NCBI GenBank assembly: GCA_921293015.1
Contig: OV121098.1
Span: 10,453,016 to 10,517,015, forward strand
Reading direction: 5' to 3'
Source: Phorcus lineatus
Lineage: Eukaryota > Mollusca > Gastropoda > Trochida > Trochidae
Length of the DNA stretch: 64,000 nucleotides
Shown: positions 13,452 to 23,376 of the stretch, in pieces
Numbering within the stretch: the stretch's first letter is position 1
Layout: every line of letters starts with the position of its first letter
The notes under the pieces: generated by a model
Told to the model about the DNA's origin: nothing
The model's input: the letters and a program-made list of their open reading frames with translations, nothing else
Database searches by the model: none
Program-made: the position numbers and the translations under genes

Positions 13452-13906
13452 AGGGGTTCATGTAGAATTCGTGCGGCATTTATGCGGCCAGTGTTTGCGG
13501 CTTTCTTGCGGCTTTTTTCTTTTTCTTTTTTCCGCAAGAATGCCGCAACATGCGGCCGTCCAATACTCCGCAGGTGCGGCATTCATGCGGCCAGTGTATG
13601 CGGCTTTCTTGCGGCTTTTTCCTTTTCTTATTTTCCGCTTAAATGCCGCAACTTGCGGCTGCCCAATACTCCGCAGGTGCGGCATTTTTGCGGCATTTAT
13701 ACCAGGGGACCATGCGGCACTTATGCGGCCAGTGTTTGCGGCTTTCTTGCGGCTTTTTCCTTTACTTATTTTCCGCTCAAATGCCGCAACATGCGGCTGT
13801 CCAATACTCCGCATGTGCGGCACTTTTGCGGCAATTGTGTGCGGCAAATTTTGCGGCAAAAGTGCGGATTGCCGCATCAGTTGCGGCATTCTCATGTACG
13901 GGTACT
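13452..13906. repeat. CGGC-rich repeat, copy 2 (tandem, inverted to copy 1)
   Basis: This is a second copy of the GCGGC/GCCGC-rich family. It contains three related internal units beginning ATGCGGCCAGTGT (near 13482, 13576 and 13721), each with TTGCGGCTTTCTTGCGGC-like and TCCAATACTCCGCA segments. Its right end, TTGCGGCATTCTCATGTACG, matches the inverted left end of copy 1. Because the units avoid stop codons, both strands are open for 90-182 codons. Those frames are artefacts of the repeat and I do not call them genes. Confidence 0.8.
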
Positions 13907-13970
13907 CTAATGTTATAATCCTTTGTGTTTATATTTGAATTAATTTGTATCAATGTATTAAACTTTATAG

Positions 13971-14001
13971 TATGTATGTATGTATGTATGTATGTATGTA
14001 T
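13971..14001. repeat. (GTAT)n microsatellite
   Basis: About seven tandem copies of the tetranucleotide TATG are present. Confidence 0.9.
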
Positions 14002-15700
14002 ATGAACTAATTTTTATTAAATTATTTGTAATTATATAAACTTTAAACCAGGTTTAAATTCCACCATGAATTTTTTAAATGTATACTGGCAAAAAAAATT
14101 GTTGGGCTCAGGTAAACCTTAAAGCCCAATATTTGACTAAATTGGTATATTTAGGTGTTATCAATTCCACATAAATATAAAGATACTAACAAATTATTGT
14201 GTCCAAACAAATCTTATACTATACACCATAAGAAATGTGAATCAAGAAGGTATAGGAAGACTGTATTTTGTTAAATCCTATTTTTCTGTTAGGACCAATT
14301 TGAAACGATTATAGCCATTTATAATGGCCAATACAGCAGCCAACCATATAACTATCATTTCGCAGAGTTAATTACAAGTTGAAGATTTAGTTTTTCTTTT
14401 AATGTTCATTATACAATCTACAAAAGGAAATATTAAATAGTTAAAAGGTTATTTTTAAAGTGGCGATAGACTCTGCTTCAATGAGTACAATTATTATAAA
14501 TCGCCATGGAAAAAAGTTACAAATAGGGTTATTTTTTCGTAGGTCATCACATGCTGTGCTGTAATGACAATATTTGCAAAATAAGAAACATACTGATGCC
14601 TGACGAGGAAGAAATCTATCCTGATGAGGACAATCAACCACCAGAGATTTCTCACCACTTACCAGGTCGCAAAACTTGATCTACAGAGATCATTTTGCAA
14701 ATACACACTTCTAGGTGAGAGCAATTATATAATATCACCGATACATGGTGAACAAATCCTAAAGTTTAAGTCAATACAAACAGCATTAAAAACTTTTCAA
14801 CATTTATTGACTGTGTTGTTTCAAAACAAATGTTAATTATTGACAAATGTATATTTAAAAGAAACGTTATTGATTTGGTCACAAAAGTGTTTAAGAGCAT
14901 ATTCACTGAAATATCCCGCTTTCAAAAAAAAGCAGCGGCTAGTTAAGCATTGATCTTTGTCAAAATTACCGTTATTTTTGTCAAATGAGCTTGAAGAACT
15001 CAAAAATTAGGAAAATAACAATAAGTCGCAATGCATATTATGATAAGCTTTTCTAAATATTTATAATTTGTGTGCAAATAATGATTGGAAAAGTCAAGAC
15101 ACACACTAAATTTTTGTAGAGGGGTATTTAAAAAACAGCAAAAACATAGATTTATACTGAACAGCGGCACTCAGAATAAACAATTCAACATTATAAAATG
15201 TAACAGTTTAAATTACCATTAATGATTTCAAAAATTGTTTTCCTTATAAATCAGATCATGTCATTTGGACTGCAGCACATTTTATAAGAATAATTAAGTG
15301 ATTTGCAAAACGATAAATTTTTATCAGGAAAAGCATTTATGTTCTAAAAGTAGGAATAAACAGGTTGAATGCTGTTTATCAAAAATATTTGGAAAGGTAT
15401 TGTTAGATTTGATTGCAATCTGGGAAATAGAACAGGTAAAAAAATTTTTAAAACAAAATTTCCATAAGGGTGAAAATACTTAAAACCACCCCACCCTCCC
15501 TTTGGATCTGCAACTTACCACTCAAATTAAAAGAAATAGATTTATAAAATACACTTATCCCCTATAGGATGAAAATATGGAATAGTACCTAATTAAAATC
15601 ATTACTTGTTATTGTCAATACCCACAGTTACATTTCGACATGATCTGATTTAAGAATCCTACTCTTCAATAATCTTTTTGAAATGTTCTTCAATTATTTT
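14002..15700. other. AT-rich non-coding stretch
   Basis: Nothing recognisable. Open frames of 61-70 codons at 14441-14836 and 15298-15483 have no domain or splice context. Confidence 0.4.
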
Positions 15701-15705
15701 TTTCT

Positions 15706-18067
15706 TTAATTCCAACACCTTAGTTTTTTCTCTAACAGATCACTGTAAGAGTGTGGATTTGCTGATCTCTTCTGGCTCTTTGGGGGCTGGAGACTCTTTT
15801 GGATATCAACATCTCTCACTGTTGACATGGACCCACCCATGGCTGTTAGGGTTTGAATGTCAATGACTGACATGACATCGCTAAAATCAACGTAAAATGA
15901 ATCATATTTCATCATTCCTGCCGTTATGATTGATGTGTAAATAAATTATTTACTATGTTGAGGTTGAAGTAAGAAGGAAAAGTTATTCAGTCATATTCAT
16001 TTATGAATAAAATCAGTTTGATTGTTATTTAAGTATGTGTGTCATCACTTTTTTAAATATTTACATTTTCTACACTAATATAAATCAGTCAGACAGCCAG
16101 GTTTATGAATTGTAAAACTGTTGACTGTATATTAGAAACCACAAGGACAAAGATTTTGTTAACATTACTGTATGACTACAACCTCAGAAATAATGAATAT
16201 ACAATATCTTATGACCTCAACCTCTTGCATGGTTTTACGTAGTTTCTGTTTTTAACCTGAAAAATGTCCAAAATGATTTTGAAATTTAAGAAAATGATTA
16301 CTGTATTATAAGTGGAATTTTATCTGAACAATAAAAAAATTTCATAATGATATTAAGTATTACTTTTTTAGATTGTTTTTTTGTGTATCACTTACTTTGG
16401 CTCACTTAGTTGAAGTAGAGTGGTGTCCATTGAATCAGGAATCCTACTGATGGATACATTGTCCTTCCCCAAAATATCCCAAACAACTTCAGTTGCTTCA
16501 TTTAACCCTTGTTCAGAGGGACCACCACCTGAAACATATTCACATTTATTTTGGATAATGTATTATGAAACTACTTATCTGTATAGAAAAATATGCAAGA
16601 GGCTAAAATGTGATAGATTGTATGTAGTATATATTTGTATAAGGACATGGGGAATCAACTTCCAGAGAGGAATATTTTCATCACACAAACTTTCTTTAAA
16701 TAAATTATTAATCTTACATGAAATGTTTGGATCTTACCGGTGGTAGTGGATGCTTTCTTGAAGGCAGCAATTTCTGTTTTTGATTTTGACTTTTGATTTT
16801 TTTCAACTTCTTCCATTGTCCTTACATATCCTGTCATAAAAAACAACCTCATGTTCAAATAAAGAAAATGTATATTTAAATCAAGATGTTTTAAAATCAA
16901 AATATTCCAATTATCTAAATATTATGAAAGAGTAGATAGATTTACTTGGATGAAGATTACATCTAAGTTCTAACAATTTGTGTAACATGAGATATGTTTA
17001 ACAATAATTTCATGATATAGATAACCTCAAATATACAGCATTGTCTGCATACAATTGTTAATATAAACATTTGAAAAACAGATCAAATTGACTCTATGCC
17101 TGCCTATGGTTGGGATTGACCCAACTCCATTTAATGGACTGCCATTCAAAAGACTTATGGGAGTCGAAACAATAAAATCAAAGGGATAAATTTATGATAA
17201 TGTTAAAACATACTGCAGAAAGTTATATAAACTAAAAAATAAATGCAGGTAAAGAAAGTGTGAAAATTTCACTCTGTAAAATTAAATGAGAAATAATATG
17301 TGTGATTCTTTCACACTTTGGCAAAATAAAATGATTAACATGTGAATCTCTCACAATTGGTAAAATGAAATTTTTATCCTTATGTGTAAGCATTTAACAT
17401 TTTGCTAAAATGACATATAAATTTTCCAATATAATTTATAAAATATAACACGTTACTGTATCATTATAATCTCATGAACAAATTAAATTCTCTTCATAGT
17501 ATATGTTCATACTTACCGGTACTTACCTTAACAAAAAACCTTCATTCTAGCTAACATAAAGTATAATTTAGACGTTCATCAAAATGTCAAGTCATCTTCA
17601 AATCATTTTGGTTATTGAATAAAATATTTATTTAATAAATTACTTCAGAAACTTTAAAACATTTGATTTATCACTGGTCAGTTCATCTTCAATAACTCGC
17701 TGATTTGACAGATTTCAACTCTTACTTTATGTTATTTAAATATTTTCTATCTATATGGAAAATAGAATTGTTGAAGAGAAAACCCATGTACAGTTAAGTT
17801 AACATGAAGATGGAATATGACATATGCCTACTGTTCTTTCAAAACTTACGATAGGCCGCGGTCACTCAATGAAAACATATCTTTGAATGCGGCGTTAATT
17901 TGGCTGGTAAATTTTAGCCATGTCTCCTTTTTACGGAGTGAGGTCACTCCAGCCCCAAACTTGCTAAGGAGAATATTTGTGTTCTCCTCTACCAGCCTCG
18001 TCAAATAGAGGGCTTGCTCGGCCGATCAGTTTGGCTTTCTTGTAGACTTTTTCTCGATGTTTTCCAT
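15706..18067 (-). pseudogene. Myb/SANT-like DNA-binding domain protein gene, four exons, apparently damaged
   Basis: There are four minus-strand exons: 18067-17850, 16830-16738, 16528-16396 and 15880-15706 (stop). Exon 1 encodes a Myb/SANT-like domain (ALYLTRLVEENTNIL ... LRKKETWLKFTSQINAAF). Exon 2 gives RTMEEVEKNQKSKSKTEIAA, and the exon 2-3 junction recreates the family TTTGGG motif. This is the layout of the Myb_DNA-bind_5 family (NAIF1, MSANTD, TSNARE1 relatives), which are nuclear DNA-binding proteins. Phases agree at exon 2/3 (1) and exon 3/4 (2), and all donors are GTAAG. Two faults are seen. Codon 14 is TGA (18028-18026), where the family usually has an aromatic residue. Exon 1 ends in phase 2 at its strong donor, whereas exon 2 needs phase 1. 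A weak upstream donor in exon 1 (GTGACC) would restore the phase. It is either a young pseudogene or contains sequence errors. Confidence 0.65.
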
Positions 18068-18164
18068 GTCTTGAAGTTGACGTCTGCTTTTGGTTAGAGA
18101 TACAACGCTAATGTAACTTTATGTAAGGAGTTCCAATAATGCTATTAATAGATACGGGGATTTC

Positions 18165-19266
18165 CATTACGTCACTTAAGAAATTTCTTAGCGTTAATTT
18201 GTATCCGATAATTCCGCGTGTTTCTTTCTTAGAAAATTCTAAGTATTTCAGAAAATCTCAGCTAAGATTTGTGCTTAGTAGTTAGTTTTTAGTTTAAACA
18301 TATTTTATTCATGAAGAAAAGGATGAGGAACAAGTTCTCCAACTTAGAATACCTTCTCCTTGGAATGTACATGGATGATTTACAATTTTTAAAGTGATGA
18401 CAGAGCATGAACAAGAAGACAGATAAGAAATTATAGAACAACAAAGAATACAAATGATATGTTACAAGAATCTTTTTGTCTCACTAATGAATGATTGTAC
18501 TGACTTAAATACATATTTATATTTTGACAAGGTGATAAGTCAGCACTTCCTTCTAACAAAAGTTTAAGGTTAATTGGTATATCTGCTAATGTACATATGC
18601 GCTCTACTGATAACGTTAAGTTTAATCTTTGTTGTCTGTACATTGGGCAATCAAAAAATAGTGATAAGAATTCTCAAAAATATGTCCACATGAACAGATG
18701 GGGTTACATTTTATTCCAACTTTATATAAATCAAAGTTTAAGAAACTGACTGCATAACGCATCTTGGTATGGATAATATTAAGGTTTCTTTTGCCAAATG
18801 AAAAGTATGCGGGCGCACTTTTATTGATATTTGTAATTTGTGATTTAAATCGTGAAATACTTTCTAGGTTACGAACGGTGGTTGGTTATTTATTCCAAGA
18901 ACTTATCGTCAACGGAAATAAAGATTCTTTTGAATGTTTAAGTCTTGTGCTAGGAATTGATGTATTTTGTGAACTTCGTAGATTATAACTTGATTTTGAA
19001 CCAACATTAGTTGGGAGCAATTCGTTCAGATATTGAGGCGTTATAGAATTTTGAATTTTATACATTAAACACAATTTTCGCTTTCTCCTTCGTTCTTGTA
19101 ATGTTTCCCAACCAGTTTCATAATAAAGAAATCTAATCGGTGTATATCGGTGTGCTTAGTAGTTTGTTGGGTTCTTACATAAGATTTTTTCTCAGCTAAG
19201 AATTCTTAAGGAAACTTAACTTAACACCTAAGAAAATTCTTAGAATTTTGGTGAATCCGGGCCCTG
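18165..19266. repeat. Older host repeat split by the LINE insertion
   Basis: On both sides of the LINE lie CTTAAGAA/TTCTTAG-rich sequences (18170-18269 and 19165-19262), ending on the right in TTTTGGTGAATCCGGGCCC. Ends of the GGGCCCGGATTCACC type are common on small dispersed palindromic repeats in marine invertebrates. Removing the LINE joins the two halves. The left boundary is not defined. Confidence 0.4.
18284..19150 (-). mobile_element. 5'-truncated CR1/Jockey-like LINE with 14-bp target duplication
   Basis: Reading the minus strand from 19150, the frame encodes the familiar LINE C-terminal block: GWETLQERRRKRKL, then LMYKIQNSITPQYLNELLP, YNLRSS, and SSWN followed by a TAA near 18886. 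It continues in the same frame to a Cys cluster (CNPICSCGHIFENSYHYF). After a frameshift near 18640, the frame runs to 18431. The 3' end at 18284 follows an AATAAAATA tail. The insertion is flanked by identical TGTGCTTAGTAGTT at 18270-18283 and 19151-19164, as expected for target-primed reverse transcription. The copy is dead (5' truncated, one stop, one frameshift). Confidence 0.8.
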
Positions 19267-19370
19267 GCGTTTCCAACGTTGTTTACCCGCGACAATGTGC
19301 GCGCGCAACTCTGACGTTATGCATGTTGGTTGGTCGATTTTTTTCTTGCGGAGAGGGTCGAAGTTAAGTC

Positions 19371-19410
19371 ATGTGGCGGACGGGAATCTTTCTTTTGACC
19401 CTTTTGAACG
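19371..19410 (+). CDS. Putative first coding exon with signal-peptide-like start
   Basis: ATG at 19371 opens MWRTGIFLLTLLN and runs straight into a strong donor, G|GTAAGAA, at 19411, leaving phase 1. The short basic N-terminus followed by a Leu/Ile/Phe core looks like the beginning of a secretory signal peptide. The 100 bp upstream are unusually GC- and CpG-rich (GCGCGCG near 19300-19308), consistent with a promoter. The only strong plus-strand exon downstream, at 54078, begins with two bases completing a phase-1 codon, which would give Ala as the next residue. The assignment of both exons to one gene is inferred from phase alone. Confidence 0.4.
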
Positions 19411-19430
19411 GTAAGAAACTATTTGGAATG

Positions 19431-19919
19431 TTAAGTTTTATTCACCCATACTGCAAACTCTGCATGGCTGCTCTGTGAATGAGAAAAGGGTTTTATATGG
19501 GTATAAAGGAGGTTCCAATCATCTTGGGTCTCAACATCATAGACACCCTCTTTCGCGCGTTTATTTAATACGACCTTGACCTCATTAACATAACTGATCG
19601 TGGGGTGGAGGCAAAACATGGCGGCGAAATCCGGACTTGCTAACTTTTTATAATAATCGTCTGTATTATCAACTTCTGATAGTAATAAAAAAAGTAATCC
19701 TAATATTTCTAAATTTGGAACACTTTTAACTGTAGCTTTATAACCTCTTCTCCAAGTATCATTGAGTTTATAGCTATTTTCTACACATGAAAAACCAAGG
19801 AACCAATTTCCATATTCAAACAAAACCCTTTTTAAGAGTCTTACACAACGAACATAACAGCCCTGTAACTATTCATTAACGATAAAATACTCTTCAAGTG
19901 TAATGTAATATGGCCGCAT
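19431..19919 (-). pseudogene. Unidentified ORF of 163 codons with one internal TAG
   Basis: From ATG at 19919-19917 the minus strand is open to a stop at 19433-19431, except for TAG at 19871-19869 (codon 17). The product has a Cys-rich basic N-terminal part (CYVRCVRLLKRVLFEYGNWF), a hydrophobic stretch around codons 78-88 (LEILGLLFLLLS) that could be a membrane segment or amphipathic helix, and an acidic/aromatic C-terminal part. Composition is protein-like with even codon use, and no repeat is visible. I do not recognise the family. The ORF lies inside the putative long intron of the plus-strand gene and ends 20 bp from its donor. It could be a retrocopy, a decaying gene, or an exon starting after an acceptor (TTACAG at 19868-19863). 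Confidence 0.4.
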
Positions 19920-19929
19920 ATTTTTTTCA

Positions 19930-20820
19930 TATAATCTTCATATTAGTTTTACCGTTTGTTTATTTTTACATTCACTGCAAGTCAGCGGTACGGTGACGCC
20001 ATCTTGAGTCCATTTTTAGATATGCGGAGCACCAATAGAATTTTATATCACTTTAAGAAAAGTGTTCTCGATTTAAAAGAACATTCTTTTCACGAGAGGT
20101 AAATTTGATGAGGGATTCTAAATTTAGGCCAAACTTTCTTATAAACTTCTGCCTTTGTTATATCCTACATCTCATTAAATCCAAGCAGCTTGGACCTATC
20201 AGCCTACATGATAAGCCAGTAGAAATCATGAAAAACCTTGACATTTTCGATAACAGATCAATTTTGTTTTTAAATGGTCCCTTTAAACCCAACCAAAATC
20301 AGCCATGGGCAACATGTATTTTTGTGGCAAAAACCTTAATAAATAAGGGAAATTAGGAATTATTTATTTAAAAATATAGGCTATGTATTGCAGGATAAAC
20401 TTTTGAATTGGCTAGAATGGTAGATGGTGCAACATTACATGATTCCCAAGTTCATTTCTGTTGTAGATTTACCGCCATGTCTGTTTTGGGGTGAAAGAGC
20501 ATAAATAATGAAAGAAAATTGGAATATTTTATGAGAAGTATTCATGTTGAAAAATAAAATGTTGTAGGCGGACAGTAGGCCTAGTGATTAGAATGATAGA
20601 TCATGCAATAATACATACTTTTCAAGGTCATTTAACATCATGTCTGTTTTTTTGGTAAAAAATATGAAACATAAAAAAAAAATTGGAACATTTATAAATC
20701 GTTTATTTATTGAAAAAAACACTAATGTGGCAATTACAATTTAAGATCATGCAACAGGCCATACTTCTAAAGGCTATTATTACTATTGACTGAATAACAT
20801 GTCTTTTTTAGAGGGATTAA
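19930..20820. other. Non-coding stretch
   Basis: Nothing recognisable is present. An 83-codon open frame at 20105-20356 has no domain or splice context. Confidence 0.4.
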
Positions 20821-21395
20821 TATATATGTAAGACTCGAATCCATGGCAGGCCTCAAATCTGTGGCGGATTTCCAAATCTATGGCAGATTTTCAAATGCCT
20901 GATATTTGTACCTTTTTTTTGGTATTTTTCTGCATCGATTGACCAAACATTACGCTAGACAAACTTACCCTAAATTCGTCGACAGGAATCCAAAGGTTAA
21001 AAAAGATAGTCTTTCAATATCTTAGGCCTAATGAAGACGAACTCACCGAGGACTAAAAAGATCCTACAAAGTAAACGCATTTGATGTGGCATGAAGCCGT
21101 AAATGTTTTATCTACATGTAAGGTACTGTTAATGTATTTTCGTATTTGGGATATGGTTTCGTATTATTTGGTTGTTATCCGTTTGCAATATCTCTCTGTG
21201 ATGTGATTTCCCTCATTATTTCGCTAGCGACGCAATTGGGCCTTACTACGGGAAAAGTTAGCCATTATGACGTCATCGCACAATGACGTCACTTAGCATG
21301 ACGTCATGAAACAGTCTAACAATCAAACGCGCCACAGATAAGGAGATCCGCCATAGATTAGAGACCCGCCACAGATCTGAGTCCTACATATATAA
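20821..21395. mobile_element. MITE of about 575 bp with long TIRs and repeated ends
   Basis: The left end TATATATGTAAGACTCGAAT and the right end in reverse complement, TATATATGTAGGACTCAGAT, pair over about 60 bp. Each end contains two or three copies of an AATCTATGGCGGATTT-like unit. It has no coding capacity. TATATA at both boundaries fits a TA-type target (Tc1/mariner-like), but the exact duplication is masked by the AT run. A SINE tail follows immediately on the right. Confidence 0.7.
21268..21306. promoter_or_regulatory. Cluster of three CRE-like TGACGTCA palindromes
   Basis: Perfect TGACGTCA octamers occur at 21268-21275, 21284-21291 and 21299-21306 inside the MITE. This octamer is the consensus CREB/ATF site. 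Spacing of 16 and 15 bp between starts is near 1.5 helical turns. Whether they are used is unknown. Confidence 0.5.
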
Positions 21396-21399
21396 TAGG

Positions 21400-21580
21400 A
21401 ATCCTTTTACCTGCTTTCTATCTCTCACTATGCCTTTCTTTTCGTCTTTTCCCTCATTATGTCGATCCCTTTTCCCCTGATCTGTCCACTCTCTTTTGGA
21501 TGCTTGTCATCCACATGTTTAATGACTGAAATATTGTTCAAAGCATGTTAAACCCCAACTCACTCACTCACTTACGAAAA
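21400..21580 (+). repeat. SINE 3' part with (ACTC)n tail
   Basis: The segment ends GCATGTTAAACCCCAACTC followed by ACTCACTCAC. The same 3' logic (GTTAAACaCCAACTCAC) ends the intact tRNA-derived SINE at 38090-38123. No tRNA-like A and B boxes are visible at its 5' side, so the copy is truncated or highly diverged. Confidence 0.6.
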
Positions 21581-21876
21581 ATATATGTTGAAAAATATAC
21601 TCTGTATTGGCATTTCAAGATTACTTTGCATCAGAAATAAGTATTATTGAATTCACTACCCTGATTGATCTTCAAAAAGTCTGAATTTCAGATTTATATG
21701 AGTCAATTTTCACAATCTCTAGGTATCTCGGCCTAAGAGTAATTGAGGGGTCCGAATGACGGGGTATCTAAAACGTCTATAAAATGCTACCCAGTCCTTA
21801 AAAATAGTTCAGATGAAGATATTCCGAAAGCTGAATTAATTTACTGTAACATACTGTATTATCAGGAATCCTGGAA

Positions 21877-22068
21877 TTTGGTTGCAGAGTGAAAAATCAT
21901 CATGAAATCGAGTAATTTTCGAGTTTGGTTGCAGTCCCTTATAGGCAACTGCAACCAAATTATTTTTGGTCAAAAATACATAATTTTTCACGTCTTGGCT
22001 AATAATATTTTGGTTGCAGGTAATACAATTATTGTTTGAAAAGGTTATCAGATCAATTTGGTTGCAGG
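21877..22068. repeat. Cluster of TTTGGTTGCAG words
   Basis: The 11-mer TTTGGTTGCAG occurs at 21877, 21924, 22009 and 22057 and once inverted (CTGCAACCAAA, 21949-21959). Five copies of an 11-mer in 190 bp is far beyond chance. The DNA between copies is not obviously repeated. Confidence 0.7.
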
Positions 22069-22377
22069 AGACTTCAAATTTACCTAAATTGACGAGAAAA
22101 CGACCAAATCAACAGTTTCAGTTTGACATGTTCCCTCTGACACAACGTGTGACGTAATACCATGCGCTAAGTAACACGGCTTTCAATTGGCTAATTCAGT
22201 ATCAAACGTCAATAAAATTTTGACGTTCGTTTTTACTTATTCATGATTGATTTTGATCGGTTTTTAGATAGAAACTAGTCATTAAAGTTACTTAATGATG
22301 TTTATTTTCTATCAAAATTAGTTTGCTATCAGAGGCATCTGTTACAGCCAATGAGAATAGTGACGAGATTTGACAAC

Positions 22378-22765
22378 ATGTGCCTTTTGAGGGTTAGACC
22401 AAGAAATGATTTTTATTTTGTTTGCGGTTTCCATGGAAACATGACTTAAACATTGAATTTATGACTTAGTCCTTTGTCCGGAGTATATCTTCTAAACCGT
22501 ACATACTATCATCACCAAAGTTCATACACTTATCGACCATGATCCATATTGGTGCGCCTCTTGAGGGTAAGACCAAAAAATTATTTTTGTTTTTTGCGGT
22601 TTACATGGAAATGTTACTAAAACAATGACTATCTGACAAAGTGCTTTTTCCTGAGCATATCTCCTAAACTATACATGCTGGCTTCAACAAACTTAATATA
22701 CTTATCAACCATGATCCCTAATTGAGTTTTTTTTTAGGGTAAGACCAACAAAGAAACCCAGACTA
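22378..22765. repeat. Tandem repeat, unit about 172 bp, 2.3 copies
   Basis: Successive units share TGAGGGT[T/A]AGACCAA, a TTTGCGGTTTCCATGGAAA-like block, a CTTATCGACCATGATCC-like block and similar spacing. They start near 22385, 22560 and 22730. It is followed by GGGGGTATGTGAGCTGTGCTC, a frequent terminus of dispersed mollusc repeats. Confidence 0.7.
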
Positions 22766-22799
22766 TAGTTTGATGCGGGGGTATGTGAGCTGTGCTCAC

Positions 22800-23370
22800 T
22801 TCTTTACTTGTTACTTTTATAGACTCGTGTTGATATATTTGATATCAGAAGACACGAGGGTGAGACTATGTTTATCATCCAAAATCATTTTTCATTTCTA
22901 TTCGGTGTAAAAAGTATATTTCTGAACACTGCACTCCCCTAGACTCCCAGTGCGGTGAAGTCATATCACTGACTTTGTCATGTTTATGACGTCATAGCAT
23001 TGTGATGTCATCACTCGATGATGTAAAACAATTGTGATGTCATGAATTTGACTGTAACAGGGCCTTGTTCAAAATTTACTGTCAAAACAATATCTACTAG
23101 GAGATATTCCTTGATCTTCACCATAAATTGTTAATTGAGGAGGGAAGAAAGATTGGCCTACCTCGCAGCCAAAGACTATGTTCATTTGGTATCGTTCAAG
23201 TAATTGAACCTGAGTATCATTTTTGTATGGAATGTGACTTTTATGATAATCTTTGTCGGAACCTGCTCCCTAAATACTACACTTCATTCCCTACTAAATT
23301 TCTGCAGTTGATGTCATGCCAAAATAGCACTATTGTTAACAATCTGGCTTCATATTTATTTCTAGTATTT
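22800..23370. other. Non-coding stretch
   Basis: No gene is recognised. Three TGA(C/T)GTCA-like words lie at 22986-23044. A 120-codon open frame at 23128-23490 overlaps the 3' tail of the LINE on the other strand and is not supported as a gene. Confidence 0.4.
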
Positions 23371-23376
23371 AAAGGG

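Noticed and set aside
13390..13938. Open frames of 91-182 codons on both strands
   Set aside because: They consist entirely of the CGGC-rich tandem repeat, which lacks stop codons by composition. No domain or splice context supports a gene.
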